A stretch of 64,000 bases of DNA from Mesorhizobium loti (GCA_014189435.1 CP050293.1:5337001-5401000), one strand, 5' to 3'; positions 52,853-63,420 are shown, numbered from the stretch's first letter. A program made the numbers and translations. The notes: generated by a model not told the origin, from the letters alone.

Positions 52853-54492
52853 TCCGAGCCACGCAAATGGTGGATGAATCCCACAAGGCCAGCGGTCGAT
52901 GCATCTCGCTTCGCGGCACTTTCCTTGCCCTCCACGACAGGCAAAAGGCCGGTGGCCAGTTCCTTGCCGAGCTCGACGCCCCACTGGTCGAAGGAGTTGA
53001 TGTTGAACAGCGTGCCCTCGACGAAGACGCGATGCTCGTAGAGCGCGATCAGCCGGCCGAAGGTGCGCGGGTCGAGTTTGCGGTAGAGGATGGTCACTGA
53101 GGGCCGGTTGCCGGAGAAGACGCGGTGCGGGGCGATCTTGTCGACATCGGCCGGCTTCATGCCCTTGGCCAGCATCTGGGCGCGGGCCTCCTCCAGCGTG
53201 CGGCCCTTCATCAGCGCTTCCGACTGCGCCAGGCAGTTGGCAAGCAGCAGGTCATGCTGGTGCTTGAGATCGGGCTCGTGGCCGACGGCCGCGGCGAGGA
53301 ATTCGACCGGAATGAAATCGGTGCCCTGGTGCAGCAGCTGGAAGAAGGCATGCTGGCCATTGGTGCCGGGCTCACCCCAGACCAACGGTCCGGTCGGCGT
53401 CGTCACCTGAGTGCCTTCGAGGGTGACGCTCTTGCCGTTCGATTCCATGTCAAGCTGCTGCAGATAGGCCGGCAGCCTGGACAGGCGCTGGTCATAAGGG
53501 ATGACGGCGCGCGCCGGGTAACCGCAGATCACGCGATGCCACCAGCCGACCAGACCCAGCAGCGCCGGCAGGTTCTCCTGCACCGGCGCGGTGCGGAAAT
53601 GCTCGTCCATCTCATGCGCGCCATCGAGGAAGGCGCGAAAGTTTCTCGGGCCGATAGCGATCATCACCGGCAGGCCGATCGCGCCCCAGAGCGAATAGCG
53701 GCCGCCGACCCAGTCCCAGAAGCCGAAGACGCGATCGGGCGCGATGCCGAACTTGGCCACCAGGTCGAGCGCGGTCGAGACGGCGGCGAAATGCTTGCCG
53801 ACGGCTTCCTTGCCAAGCGCCTTCTGCACCCAGTCGCGCGCCGTCTGCGCATTGGTCATCGTCTCGACGGTGGTGAAGGTCTTGGAGGCGATGATGAACA
53901 GCGTGGTTTCGGCGGACAGGCCCTTCAGCGTGTCGTGGATATGGGCGCCGTCGATGTTGGAGACGTAATGCGCGCGCGGCCCGTCATGATAGGGCGCCAG
54001 CGCCAGCGTCGCCATGGCCGGGCCGAGATCGGAACCGCCGATACCGATGTTGACGATGTCGGTGATCTTCTTGCCGGTGGCGCCGGGCGCCTTGCCGGAA
54101 CGCACGGCGTCGGCAAAGGCGCTCATGGCGTCGAGCACGGCGATGACGTCCGCCTTGACGTCCTGGCCATCCACCGTGACGCCCTTGCCGGTCAGGTTGC
54201 GCAGTGCCGTGTGCAGCACGGCGCGGTCCTCGGTGACGTTGATCTTCTTGCCGGCGAACATGGCGGCGCGGCGGCCTTCGAGATCGGCCGCCCTGGCGAG
54301 CTTTTCCAGCAGATCCATGGTGGTCGCGTCGACCGCGCATTTCGACCAGTCGAGCAGAAGGTCGCCGTCAGTGGCGGAGAATGTCACGAACCGCTTGGGG
54401 TCGGCGGCGAAGGCCTGGCGCATGCTGGCGGGCGCCGCGGCGCGATGATCGCGCAACGCGGCGAGCTGTTTTTGAAAGGACGATTGATCCAC
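52849..54492 (-). CDS. pgi: glucose-6-phosphate isomerase
   Basis: A 547-residue phosphoglucose isomerase. Signatures are [15 protein letters not shown], the PGI motif [29 protein letters not shown] and [14 protein letters not shown]. It interconverts glucose-6-phosphate and fructose-6-phosphate. The start is GTG giving [15 protein letters not shown], which matches the usual N-terminus; the longer open frame adds a tail unlike the family. Overlaps the HAD phosphatase gene. Confidence 0.95.
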   Translation of the reverse strand: MDQSSFQKQLAALRDHRAAAPASMRQAFAADPKRFVTFSATDGDLLLDWSKCAVDATTMDLLEKLARAADLEGRRAAMFAGKKINVTEDRAVLHTALRNLTGKGVTVDGQDVKADVIAVLDAMSAFADAVRSGKAPGATGKKITDIVNIGIGGSDLGPAMATLALAPYHDGPRAHYVSNIDGAHIHDTLKGLSAETTLFIIASKTFTTVETMTNAQTARDWVQKALGKEAVGKHFAAVSTALDLVAKFGIAPDRVFGFWDWVGGRYSLWGAIGLPVMIAIGPRNFRAFLDGAHEMDEHFRTAPVQENLPALLGLVGWWHRVICGYPARAVIPYDQRLSRLPAYLQQLDMESNGKSVTLEGTQVTTPTGPLVWGEPGTNGQHAFFQLLHQGTDFIPVEFLAAAVGHEPDLKHQHDLLLANCLAQSEALMKGRTLEEARAQMLAKGMKPADVDKIAPHRVFSGNRPSVTILYRKLDPRTFGRLIALYEHRVFVEGTLFNINSFDQWGVELGKELATGLLPVVEGKESAAKRDASTAGLVGFIHHLRGSE

Positions 54493-54769
54493 TGCCAAAC
54501 TCCGAAACCTCGAGCCATCATTACGGACCGGATGTTTCCGGCGCGTGTCGTCGCGACAATCTATTGAGCCGAATTCCGCTCGTTTCAATGCGCAGCGATG
54601 ACGCACGGAGTCACGCAGCGAGGTCGCAGCGCAGCATCAAAATGGCGTGAAGGATCACTGGCATAAATCCCAACGATCAGAAAAATTGATTGGCGCAACC
54701 CCTTGTGCCACGGTTACGTTCGGCTGGTCCAGCCAAGCGAAAAAGGTTGGCCATCGAGGAACATCTCCC

Positions 54770-56263
54770 ATGCCACAGCGAAACGACACGGCGATCTGGT
54801 CCGGCCTGTTCCGGATTTCGGCTGAATCCGGCCAAACCCTGCAGGCGCAGATCCGCCAGGCCATCGTGGCCGCCATTCTCGACCGCCAGATCGCCGCCTC
54901 GATGCCGCTTCCTTCGTGCCGGATCCTGGCCGAAAAACTCGGCGTGGCGCGCGGAACCGTCGTGCTGGCGTTCCAGCAGCTCGTCGACCAGGGCTTCCTG
55001 GTGGCACGCGAGCGGCGTGGCCATTTCGTCAATCCCGATGTGCTGGCGACGCCGGCCAAGCCGCACCAGAAGGCGCCCGACCAGGCCAACGAGATCGACT
55101 GGAAGGCACGCCGCAAGATCGCCGCCAGCGACATGCCGCCGCCGGCCAAGCACGAGAACTGGATCAAGTCGTCCTACCCCTTCGTCTACGGCCAGTTCGA
55201 TCCGGCGCTGTTCCCGACCGCCGAGTGGCGCGAGTGCAACCGCATGGCGCTTGCCGTGCTCGAGATCCGCAACTGGGCGTCCGACATGGTCGACCGCGAC
55301 GATCCGCTGCTGATCGAGCAGATCCAGGCGCGGCTCTTGCCCCGGCGCGGCATCTTCGCCAATCCCGACGAGATCATCGTCACGCTGGGCGCCCAGAACG
55401 CGCTGTACATGCTGGCGACGCTGCTGATGTCCAAGGGCTCGAAGGTGGCGATGGAGGACCCCGGCTACCCCGACGCACGCTCGATCTTCCGTCTCGCTGG
55501 TGCCGAGATACAGCCGGTGCCGGTCGACCAGTCCGGCATCGTAACCGCTTCTATTCCCAATGATTCCGGGTTCGTCTTCGTCACCCCAAGCCATCATTGC
55601 CCGACCATGGTGCCGCTGTCGGCGGAACGGCGGCAGGACCTTCTGGCGCGGGCGAACCGCTATAACCAGATCATCATCGAGGACGGCTACGACAGCCAGC
55701 TTCTCGACGAAGCCCCGCAGCAGGCGCTGAAGAGCCTCGACCGCTCCGGCCGCGTCGTCTATGTCGGCTCGATGTCGAAGACGCTGGCTCCGGGGCTGCG
55801 GCTCGGCTACATCGTCGCTTCCGCTGGCCTGATCTCCGAGCTCAGGGCGTTGCGCCGCTTCATGCTGCGTCATCCGCCGGCCAACAACCAGCGCGCCGTC
55901 GCGCTGTTCCTGTCGCTCGGCCATCACGAGGCACTGGTGCGGCGGCTGTCGTCGGCCTTCGACGAGCGGCGCAAGCGGCTGGTCCATGCGATTTCCGCTT
56001 TCCTGCCGGAGTGGCGCTCGACCGATTCGGCCGGTGGCACGTCGCTGTGGCTCGAAGGGCCGCGCGGCACCGATGCGCGCGGGCTGGCCGAGGCGGCAGC
56101 CTCGCGCAGTGTCATCATCGAACCGGGCGACCGTTTCTTCGATCGCACTGAAAAACCTTCGCGTTTCATGCGGCTGGGCATCTCGTCGATCGCGCTGCAG
56201 CACATCGAGCCAGGCATCCGCGAACTGGCCACCGCTGCTGGACGCAGGCCCGCGGCCGCCTGA
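54770..56263 (+). CDS. MocR-type regulator (GntR HTH fused to aminotransferase domain)
   Basis: A 497-residue MocR protein. The N-terminal GntR winged helix is at residues about 25-95 (LPSCRILAEKLGVARGTVVLAF). The aminotransferase-like domain follows, with GAQNALYMLATLLM, EDPGYPDARSIFRLAG and the PLP Lys in YVGSMSKTLAPGLRLGY. MocR proteins sense PLP adducts or amino compounds and usually control an adjacent gene. The adjacent gene is an MttB-family methyltransferase 190 bases downstream. GAGGA lies nine bases before the ATG. Confidence 0.92.
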   Translation: MPQRNDTAIWSGLFRISAESGQTLQAQIRQAIVAAILDRQIAASMPLPSCRILAEKLGVARGTVVLAFQQLVDQGFLVARERRGHFVNPDVLATPAKPHQKAPDQANEIDWKARRKIAASDMPPPAKHENWIKSSYPFVYGQFDPALFPTAEWRECNRMALAVLEIRNWASDMVDRDDPLLIEQIQARLLPRRGIFANPDEIIVTLGAQNALYMLATLLMSKGSKVAMEDPGYPDARSIFRLAGAEIQPVPVDQSGIVTASIPNDSGFVFVTPSHHCPTMVPLSAERRQDLLARANRYNQIIIEDGYDSQLLDEAPQQALKSLDRSGRVVYVGSMSKTLAPGLRLGYIVASAGLISELRALRRFMLRHPPANNQRAVALFLSLGHHEALVRRLSSAFDERRKRLVHAISAFLPEWRSTDSAGGTSLWLEGPRGTDARGLAEAAASRSVIIEPGDRFFDRTEKPSRFMRLGISSIALQHIEPGIRELATAAGRRPAAA

Positions 56264-56454
56264 TCCATCGCCTGCCCCTTGGACGGAGCCGCGCCAACGT
56301 GGTTCCGTCCTTTAGCCCTCTGGCATATGCAACCGGACCGGCTGGCCCATAGGCTGTGCCAATGCCGGCGGCATAGTCGAGGGCATAAGGGGAAGAAGCA
56401 GCCGATGGTGGACCAACCGCCGCGCTCTGTTTCTCAGAAAGGTGGAGTGCCTCC

Positions 56455-58041
56455 ATGTCAGTTCTTGAAAAGCAGGAAGCGGCGGCGGATCAGCGTTCGC
56501 GCCGCTCCGGCGGGCGCGAAGCGCGCCGCGCCATGCGGGCAGCACCGTTGGCCGACGACATCAAGCCGGTACGTGCCGGCCTCGAAGGCGGCAGCTACGG
56601 ACCGCTGACCCGGAACGACCAGGAACGCATCCACGAAGCGGTGCTGACGCTGCTGGAAACGGTCGGCTTCGCCAACGCCATTCCCTCCTGCATCGAGGCC
56701 CTGACAGAGGCCGGCGCCAGCTATGGCGACGATGGCCGCATCCGTTTCCCGCGCGCACTCGTGCTCGACACGATAAGACGAGCGGCGCGGCATTTCACGC
56801 TGCACGGCCAGGACCCCAAGCACGACATGCTGATCAAGGGCAAACGCGTGCATTACGGCACGGCGGGCGCTGCCGTGCATCTGGTCGATGTCGAAAAGCG
56901 CGAATACCGCGAATCGCTGCTGCAGGACATCTATGACGCCGCCCGCCTCGTCGAAGGGCTCGACAACATCCATTTCTTCCAGCGGCCGATGGTGCCGCGC
57001 GACATTCCCGACCCGCTCGAAATGGACTTCAACACGCTCTATGCCTGCGTGATGGGCACGTCCAAGCATGTCGGCACCTCATTCACGGTGCGCGAGAACG
57101 TGCAGCCGGCGCTCGAAATGCTTTATGCCATTGCCGGCGGCGAGGAGAATTTCCGCGCCCGGCCGTTCGTGTCGAATTCCAACTGCTTCGTCGTGCCGCC
57201 GATGAAGTTCGCCGAGGACGCCTGCGGCGTGCTCGAAGCCTGCGTCGAGGGCGGCATCCCGATCCTGTTGCTCTCGGCCGGACAAGCCGGCGCCACGGCG
57301 CCGGCGGCGATTGCCGGTGCGGTGGTGCAGGCGGTGGCCGAAGTGCTGGCCGGCCTCGTCTACGTCAACGCCATCAAGCCGGGCCATCCGGCGATCTTCG
57401 GCACCTGGCCGTTCGTGTCGGATCTGCGCACCGGCGCCATGTCCGGCGGTTCGGCCGAGCAGGCAGTGCTGACCTCGGCCTGCGCGCAGATGGCGCAATT
57501 CTACGATCTGCCGGGCGGCTCGGCCGCAGGCATGACGGATTCAAAATTGCCGGACATCCAGTCCGGCTACGAAAAGGGCATCACCGATGTGATGGCCGGC
57601 CTTGCCGGGCTTAATCTTGTCTACGAATCGGCCGGCATGCACGCCTCGCTGCTCGGCTTCTGCCTGGAAAGCCTGATTATCGACAATGACATGCTCGGCC
57701 ACTGCCTGCGCTGCGTGCGCGGCATCGAGGTGACGGACGAGGCGCTGTCGATCGACACCATCGCCGATGTCTGCCTGAAGGGACCGGGGCACTATCTCGG
57801 CAATGAGCAGACGCTGCGGCTGATGCAGACCGAGTATTTTTACCCCGCAGTCGGCGATCGCTTTTCGCCCAAGGAATGGAACGAAAAGGGCCGGCCCGAC
57901 ATCTTGCAGCGGGCGATCATCGAGAAGAAACGCGTGCTCGCCGAGCGCTTTCCGCGCCATGTGCCGAAGCTGATCGACGACAAACTGCGCGCCCGCTTTG
58001 GCGAAATGATCAAACTGCCGCGCGGCAGCATGGGCGGCTAA
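56455..58041 (+). CDS. MttB-family methyltransferase (non-pyrrolysine)
   Basis: A 528-residue member of the trimethylamine methyltransferase MttB superfamily: ERIHEAVLTLLETVGF near the start, then GTSKHVGTSFT, PAFV-like SNSNCFVVPP, LLSAGQAGATAPA, NAIKPGHPAIFGTWPF and GGSAEQAVLTSA. There is no in-frame UAG, so it is of the non-pyrrolysine type, whose known members demethylate glycine betaine or related quaternary amines onto a corrinoid protein. No corrinoid protein gene is nearby. The N-terminal 35 residues are basic. Probably controlled by the upstream MocR. Confidence 0.88.
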   Translation: MSVLEKQEAAADQRSRRSGGREARRAMRAAPLADDIKPVRAGLEGGSYGPLTRNDQERIHEAVLTLLETVGFANAIPSCIEALTEAGASYGDDGRIRFPRALVLDTIRRAARHFTLHGQDPKHDMLIKGKRVHYGTAGAAVHLVDVEKREYRESLLQDIYDAARLVEGLDNIHFFQRPMVPRDIPDPLEMDFNTLYACVMGTSKHVGTSFTVRENVQPALEMLYAIAGGEENFRARPFVSNSNCFVVPPMKFAEDACGVLEACVEGGIPILLLSAGQAGATAPAAIAGAVVQAVAEVLAGLVYVNAIKPGHPAIFGTWPFVSDLRTGAMSGGSAEQAVLTSACAQMAQFYDLPGGSAAGMTDSKLPDIQSGYEKGITDVMAGLAGLNLVYESAGMHASLLGFCLESLIIDNDMLGHCLRCVRGIEVTDEALSIDTIADVCLKGPGHYLGNEQTLRLMQTEYFYPAVGDRFSPKEWNEKGRPDILQRAIIEKKRVLAERFPRHVPKLIDDKLRARFGEMIKLPRGSMGG

Positions 58042-58060
58042 AGAACGCTCGCCGGAACAG

Positions 58061-58459
58061 TTATTCGGCACTCAGCCCGTAGCGCTCGACGACCTCGGCA
58101 TTGATCAGTTTGGCGTGCAGCGCCATCAGCACGATTTGCGCATCGAAACTGTCGCCAGCCTGCACCGCGGCCTCGACCCGGCGCTCCACCTCCTGCCGCT
58201 GCTGCAAGCCATGCGAGCTTTCGAAGGTTTCAGGCCCGGCGATGCAATAGCTGAACAGCCGCGCCACTTCCGCATAAGCTTGGCTGGGCGGCTCGTCGGG
58301 CCAATGATCCTTCATCAGATTGACGATGGTGAGTTTCACGCCCTCCGGCACGAGGGCGGGGTGAAGGTCGGCGCCACGCAACGCGGCGTCGAGCTGCCTC
58401 AAGTCGCCCGAGCGGCCGAATAGTCCGAGGAAGCCGAGAGAAGAGCGTCGTCCCGCCAT
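58061..58459 (-). CDS. conserved hypothetical protein
   Basis: A 132-residue protein with no domain that I recognise. It contains SLGFLGLFGRSGDLRQLDAALR, VPEGVKLTIVNLMKDHWPDE and a Leu-rich helical C-terminus. The sequence looks like a conserved soluble rhizobial family. The ATG at 58459 is preferred over an upstream GTG. It converges on the MttB gene end with 19 bases between. Function unknown. Confidence 0.6.
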   Translation of the reverse strand: MAGRRSSLGFLGLFGRSGDLRQLDAALRGADLHPALVPEGVKLTIVNLMKDHWPDEPPSQAYAEVARLFSYCIAGPETFESSHGLQQRQEVERRVEAAVQAGDSFDAQIVLMALHAKLINAEVVERYGLSAE

Positions 58460-58520
58460 GAGTCCCAATCCGTTTCCAACCACTTAGGTGGTTAGCAATC
58501 GGAATACAAAGGAAGGCGGC

Positions 58521-58566
58521 ATCTAAAGCGCGTCGTCTGAATGAATTCAGACGACGCGCTTTAGAT
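58521..58566. repeat. perfect 22-bp inverted repeat
   Basis: ATCTAAAGCGCGTCGTCTGA begins the left arm; the right arm is its exact reverse complement over 22 bases, with GA between. No T-run follows on the minus strand side. It lies between the end of chrA and the small hypothetical gene and may be a terminator, a processing site or one copy of a dispersed element. Confidence 0.8.
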
Positions 58567-58622
58567 CTTTTCTTCATGCATGTCGTTCTCCCAAAACCGG
58601 GGCCACTTTTGGGCGACAGGCA

Positions 58623-60014
58623 TTAGCCACCCGCCGCCAACAGCAAGACACCGGCAAGGGCGGATCCGGCAAGCGTTGGCAGCATGCCGATTTTCAGCTT
58701 CAGGATGGCGATCATGGCGGCGCCGGAAAGCAGCGCCGCGCACCAGTCGATCGACGAAACCACCGGTACGTTCATGCCGAGGCCCGTCGCGTGCACCTCA
58801 CGGAAGATGACGTGCAAGGCAAACCACAGAGCGAGGTTCATGATGACGCCGACAATTGCGGCGGTGATCGCGCCAAGTGCTGCCGACAAGGCCTTGTTGC
58901 CGCGCAGGGCCTCGATGTAGGGCGCGCCGAGGAATATCCAGAAGAAGCACGGCGTGAACGTCACCCACAAAGTGAGCAACGCCCCCAGCGATCCGGCAAG
59001 CAACGGGTCCAGCGACCCGGCGTGGCGGAACGCGGCGATGAAGCCGACGAACTGCAGCACCAGGATGAGCGGACCCGGCGTCGTTTCGGCAAGCCCAAGA
59101 CCATCGACCATTTCGCCAGGCGCCAGCCAGCCGAAGGACTGGACGGCTGCCTGTGCGACATAGGCGAGGACCGCATAGGCGCCGCCGAAGGTGACGACAG
59201 CCATGAGACTGAAGAACCGGCCTATCTCGGTCCAGACGCTTGCTGAGCCGGTGAACCACCAGACCACTAGAACGGGCCCAAGCCAGATCGGCAGCCAGAT
59301 GGCGACGGTGCGCGGTGCATGCCATCTGGTCGGTTTGACATGGGCCAGTTCGCCGCGTTCGAACATCAGGTCGACCGCTCCCTTGAAGTCGGCAACATCG
59401 CCCTTGCCATGTACCGAGCCGGCAAACAGGCCGGGAGCAATGCGGTCCCCCAGCCATCCCGTCAGGCCGGCGAGCAGGACGATGAGTGGGAACGGCACAT
59501 TCAAGGCATAGATGGCGATGAAGGCCGCGACCGCTATCGACATCATGACGCGGTTCTTGAGGGCGCGCCGTCCGATCCGGATCACCGCCTCGATGACGAT
59601 GGCAAGCACCGCCGCCTTCACCCCGAAAAACAGCGCCGCGACGAGAGGCATGTCGCCATAGAGGACGTAGAGGCTGCTCAAGGCGAGCATGACGAGCGCA
59701 CCCGGCACCACGAACAGGATGCCGGCGACAAGGCCACCAATCGTCCTGTGCAGCAGCCAGCCGATGTAGATGGCGAGTTGCTGGGCTTCCGGGCCGGGCA
59801 GCAGCATGCAGTAGTTCAGCGCATGCAGGAAACGCTGCTCGCCGATCCAGCGCCGTTCCTCGACCAGTTCCTTGTGCATCAAGGCGATCTGCCCGGCCGG
59901 TCCGCCGAAACTGAGCAGTCCGATCTTCGCCCAGACCTTCGTGGCCTCGGTAAAGGTCGGTGCAGCCGGCGCCTCGACGCTCGTAACCTTATCTGCCGGG
60001 GAAAGAGCACTCAT
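58623..60014 (-). CDS. chrA: chromate transporter
   Basis: A 463-residue two-domain CHR transporter. The first domain has LLSFGGPAGQIALMHKELVE and NYCMLLPGPEAQQLAIYIG; the second repeats the pattern as VTFGGAYAVLAYVAQ and GLAETTPGPLILVLQFVGF. About ten membrane helices. It exports chromate from the cytoplasm. Its ATG overlaps the chrB stop (ATGA). Confidence 0.93.
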   Translation of the reverse strand: MSALSPADKVTSVEAPAAPTFTEATKVWAKIGLLSFGGPAGQIALMHKELVEERRWIGEQRFLHALNYCMLLPGPEAQQLAIYIGWLLHRTIGGLVAGILFVVPGALVMLALSSLYVLYGDMPLVAALFFGVKAAVLAIVIEAVIRIGRRALKNRVMMSIAVAAFIAIYALNVPFPLIVLLAGLTGWLGDRIAPGLFAGSVHGKGDVADFKGAVDLMFERGELAHVKPTRWHAPRTVAIWLPIWLGPVLVVWWFTGSASVWTEIGRFFSLMAVVTFGGAYAVLAYVAQAAVQSFGWLAPGEMVDGLGLAETTPGPLILVLQFVGFIAAFRHAGSLDPLLAGSLGALLTLWVTFTPCFFWIFLGAPYIEALRGNKALSAALGAITAAIVGVIMNLALWFALHVIFREVHATGLGMNVPVVSSIDWCAALLSGAAMIAILKLKIGMLPTLAGSALAGVLLLAAGG

Positions 60015-60829
60015 GTCGATTTACCCGCGGCCGGCCAGTTGTGCGTTTCTTCGGTGGCGTCGCGACACCAGCGGAAGAACGCATCGTAGAGCAGCATGCC
60101 TGCTTCCAGTTGTTCCAGATCGTCGCGGAACATCCGCGACAGGCCAAGCGAGGCAGCCAGAAAGCCCGCCGCCTGGGGCACCAGGTCGAGGCTTGCGGTG
60201 TCGGCCGCGCGCACGATTGCGGCGAGACGATCGAGCGCCTCGGATCCCAGCCCGAACTCCTCGATCATCGTGTCGAAGGTGCAGCGTTCGCCGCGATGGC
60301 TCCAGAACACATTGTCGATGTCGAAAGGCGCGGCCTGAAAGCGGTCGGCCACAGCCGATACTTCAGCGGGTTCGACAAACAGGAACACCGCGTCGGGGTC
60401 GAGGAAACGCCGGATCAGCCATGGGCAAGCGATGCGGTCGACCTTCGGGCGTGCCCGCGTCACCCAGACGGTAGCGCCCTTTTCATTGCGTGGCGGCATC
60501 TTGTCGGTGCGGACCAGAAGTCCCCCGGCATCGCGCCAGGCCTCAAAGCCGCCTTCAAGGGATTCGGCTGATATCCCCTCATGGCGCAGCCATGCGGCGA
60601 CGCCTTGCGAGAGCTTTTGCCCCTTCTGGCAGACGACGGCCACCGGCTTGCCGGCGAACCCGGCGGCCCAGGCCGAAACGGTTTTGAAATCGCGCCGGCA
60701 CGAGGCCGGCAACAGGCGCGGATCGGCCTCGAAATCGTCATCGACGCGGACATCGATGATGACAGGCGCACCCGGCAGGCCGATCAGACGGGACAGTTGC
60801 GATACAGTGATAGCAGTTGTTGACGGCAT
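60011..60829 (-). CDS. chrB: chromate resistance protein ChrB with N-terminal rhodanese domain
   Basis: A 272-residue protein. Residues about 5-115 are rhodanese-like (VIIDVRVDDDFEAD, active-site Cys in VVCQKGQKLSQG, GGFEAWRDAGG). Residues about 125-265 are the ChrB C-terminal domain (RPKVDRIACPWLIRRFLDP). ChrB proteins regulate or support ChrA-mediated chromate efflux. The ATG has AGGAGG eight bases upstream; a GTG three codons earlier lies inside that ribosome site. Sulfur transfer by the rhodanese part is possible, since chromate uptake uses sulfate pathways. Confidence 0.88.
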   Translation of the reverse strand: MPSTTAITVSQLSRLIGLPGAPVIIDVRVDDDFEADPRLLPASCRRDFKTVSAWAAGFAGKPVAVVCQKGQKLSQGVAAWLRHEGISAESLEGGFEAWRDAGGLLVRTDKMPPRNEKGATVWVTRARPKVDRIACPWLIRRFLDPDAVFLFVEPAEVSAVADRFQAAPFDIDNVFWSHRGERCTFDTMIEEFGLGSEALDRLAAIVRAADTASLDLVPQAAGFLAASLGLSRMFRDDLEQLEAGMLLYDAFFRWCRDATEETHNWPAAGKST

Positions 60830-61015
60830 GGCGTCCACCTCCTGGAAGAGAAGCTTGGACGCGAACGTTGGGCTGACGCCTCACGGGGTCGTCGCGATGC
60901 ACCCCTTGTCATCATGGTGGATACAACGCGCGGGCTTGTCAAGGATGGTGACGGGCTCGACCTATTGGTCGGGACTGGCGACCCGATTGATCAAGCCGCC
61001 AGTTGTCGATGCGTG

Positions 61016-62821
61016 TCAGTGATTGTCCCTGGGGACGCCGCTGGTGTGGGCGACATCCTGGTATTTCACCGCCGGCTTCAGCACCATTCCCTCTGAGAAC
61101 TGCGCGACCATGCCGCGCTGGATCTCCTGCCAGGGCGTCTGGTGCTTGGGATAGTGATAGCCGCCATTGTTCTGCAGTTCGGCACGGCGCCGGGTGATCT
61201 CGTCGTCGGTGACGAGGATATCGGCCGTGCCCTTGCGCAGGTCGATGCGGACACGGTCGCCGGTCTTGAGCAGCGCCAGTCCGCCGCCGATGGCGGCTTC
61301 CGGCGAGGCGTTGAGGATCGACGGCGAACCCGACGTGCCCGACTGGCGGCCATCGCCAATGCAGGCAAGCGCGTGGATGCCCTTCTTGATGAGGTAGGCC
61401 GGCGGCTGCATGTTGACGACCTCGGCACCGCCGGGATAGCCGACCGGGCCAGCGCCGCGCATGAACAGGATGGTGTGTTCGTCGATGCCTTGCGCCGGGT
61501 CGTCGATGCGGGCGTGGTAGTCCTCCGGCCCATCGAAAACCATGGCGTTGCCTTCGAAAGCCTCTGGATCCTTGGGGTTGGATAAATAGCGCTCGCGGAA
61601 TTCCGGCGAGATGCCGCTGGTCTTCATGATCGCCGAATCGAACAGGTTGCCCCTGAGGTTGATGAAGCCGGCATTGGCCTTCAACGGCTTGGCCACGGAG
61701 CGGATGACGTCGGGGTTTTCGTTGGCGACGCCCTCGCTGTTCTCACCGATCGACTTGCCGTTGACGGTGCGCGCGCCGGGATGCGGCAACAGCCCGCCCT
61801 TCATCAGTTCGGCAATGACCGCCGGCACGCCGCCGGCATGATGGTAGTCTTCGCCCAGATATTCGCCCGTAGGCTGCAAATTGACCAGCAGCGGCACATT
61901 GAGGCCGACTGTCTGCCAGTCGTCATTGTCGAGCTTGACTCCAAGGTGACGAGCGATGGCGTTGAGATGGATCGGCGCGTTGGTCGAGCCGCCAATGGCC
62001 GAATTGACGACGATGGCGTTCTCGAAAGCCTCTCTCGTCATGATATCGGACGGCTTCAAATCCTCATGCACCATCTCGACGATGCGTTTTCCGGTCTCAT
62101 AGGAAATCTGGCCACGCTCGCGGTAGGGCGCGGGAATGGCGGCCGAGCCAGGCAGCTGCATGCCGAGCGCCTCGGCCAGCGAGTTCATGGTGGTGGCGGT
62201 GCCCATGGTGTTGCAATAGCCGGTGGACGGCGCCGACGAGGCGACGATGTCCATGAACTCGTCATAGCCGATCTCGCCGGCCGAAAGGCGCTGGCGCGAT
62301 TCCCAGACGATGGTGCCGGAGCCGGTGCGCTTGCCCTTGTGCCAGCCATTGAGCATCGGGCCGACCGACAGCGCAATGGCCGGAATGTTGACCGTGGCCG
62401 CCGCCATCAGCAGCGCCGGCGTCGTCTTGTCGCAACCGATGGTCAGCACGACGCCATCGAGCGGATAGCCGTACAGCACCTCGACCAGGCTGAGATAGGC
62501 AAGGTTGCGGTCGAGTGCCGCGGTCGGGCGCTTGCCGGTCTCCTGGATCGGATGGCAAGGGAATTCGAACGGAATGCCGCCCATCGAAACAATGCCTTCG
62601 CGCACGCGCTTGGCCAGTTCGATATGGTGGCGGTTGCAAGGTGAGAGATCGGAGCCGGTCTGGGCGATGCCGATCAGCGGTTTGCCGGACATCAGTTCGG
62701 CGCGCGTCAGGCCGTAATTCAGGTAGCGCTCGAGATAGAGCGCCGTCATGCCCGGATTGTCGGGATTGTCGAACCACTCCTGCGAGCGAAACATTTTCTT
62801 CCTGGTGGGGGCGCCTGCCAT
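61016..62821 (-). CDS. D-xylonate dehydratase-like IlvD/Edd family enzyme
   Basis: A 601-residue Fe-S dehydratase. It follows Caulobacter XylD through most of its length: [70 protein letters not shown] and the C-terminal KYQD. The Fe-S Cys are in SPCN, IGCDK and YCNTMG. It dehydrates a sugar acid, D-xylonate most likely, to a 2-keto-3-deoxy acid. GGAGA precedes the ATG. The other genes of the Weimberg or Dahms pathways are not in the window. Confidence 0.85.
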   Translation of the reverse strand: MAGAPTRKKMFRSQEWFDNPDNPGMTALYLERYLNYGLTRAELMSGKPLIGIAQTGSDLSPCNRHHIELAKRVREGIVSMGGIPFEFPCHPIQETGKRPTAALDRNLAYLSLVEVLYGYPLDGVVLTIGCDKTTPALLMAAATVNIPAIALSVGPMLNGWHKGKRTGSGTIVWESRQRLSAGEIGYDEFMDIVASSAPSTGYCNTMGTATTMNSLAEALGMQLPGSAAIPAPYRERGQISYETGKRIVEMVHEDLKPSDIMTREAFENAIVVNSAIGGSTNAPIHLNAIARHLGVKLDNDDWQTVGLNVPLLVNLQPTGEYLGEDYHHAGGVPAVIAELMKGGLLPHPGARTVNGKSIGENSEGVANENPDVIRSVAKPLKANAGFINLRGNLFDSAIMKTSGISPEFRERYLSNPKDPEAFEGNAMVFDGPEDYHARIDDPAQGIDEHTILFMRGAGPVGYPGGAEVVNMQPPAYLIKKGIHALACIGDGRQSGTSGSPSILNASPEAAIGGGLALLKTGDRVRIDLRKGTADILVTDDEITRRRAELQNNGGYHYPKHQTPWQEIQRGMVAQFSEGMVLKPAVKYQDVAHTSGVPRDNH

Positions 62822-62967
62822 CGTGGTCTCCGTATTTGTAAGACAAATCGATATGGCAACGCGCGTAAGCAGGCAAGAGGGCGTGCGGTCGCAACCGGAC
62901 TTTGGTGTGATAGACACGCACCCAGCCGTGCGTTAGGGCTTCAGGCAGTCTTGTCCGGGAGGTTTTC

Positions 62968-63420
62968 ATGGCTTTGGTGATCGAAGGCGAGGAGCGCATT
63001 GCCGCACCCCTGCAAAAAGTGTGGGAAGCGCTGAACGATCCCGAGGTCTTGAAGGCGACCATCCCCGGCTGCCAGAGCCTGGAGATGAAGTCGCCGACCG
63101 AAATGGCGGCGACCGTGGTGGTCAAGATCGGGCCGATCAAGGCGACATTCAACGGCGAGGTGACGCTGAAGAACCTGAAGCCGCCGCATTCCTACACCAT
63201 CCAGGGCGAAGGCAAGGGCGGCATTGCCGGCTTCGCCAAGGGCGGCGCCGACGTGACACTGACCGAAGATGGACCGGATGCCACGGTGTTGAAATACGCC
63301 GCCAAGGCCGATGTCGGCGGCAAGATCGCCCAGCTTGGCAGCCGGCTGATCGAATCGACCTCGAAGAAACTGGCCGGACAGTTTTTTTCGTCGTTTGGCG
63401 AAAAGGTCGGCGCGGCTTAG
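62968..63420 (+). CDS. CoxG-like SRPBCC protein
   Basis: A 150-residue protein of the CO dehydrogenase subunit G family: EGEERIAAPLQKVWEALNDP, LKATIPGCQSLE and GGADVTL in the order seen in CoxG. It has an SRPBCC (START-like) fold. In CO-oxidising bacteria CoxG anchors the enzyme to the membrane; many rhizobial copies occur without cox genes, as here. GGGAGG lies seven bases before the ATG. Function here unknown. Confidence 0.86.
   Translation: MALVIEGEERIAAPLQKVWEALNDPEVLKATIPGCQSLEMKSPTEMAATVVVKIGPIKATFNGEVTLKNLKPPHSYTIQGEGKGGIAGFAKGGADVTLTEDGPDATVLKYAAKADVGGKIAQLGSRLIESTSKKLAGQFFSSFGEKVGAA

Noticed and set aside
56455..58041. Pyrrolysine-containing trimethylamine methyltransferase
   Set aside because: The frame has no internal UAG and no pyl genes are nearby; it belongs to the non-pyrrolysine branch.
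61781..62644. Open frame of 287 residues on the plus strand
   Set aside because: Antisense to the D-xylonate dehydratase gene, without a ribosome site or domain.
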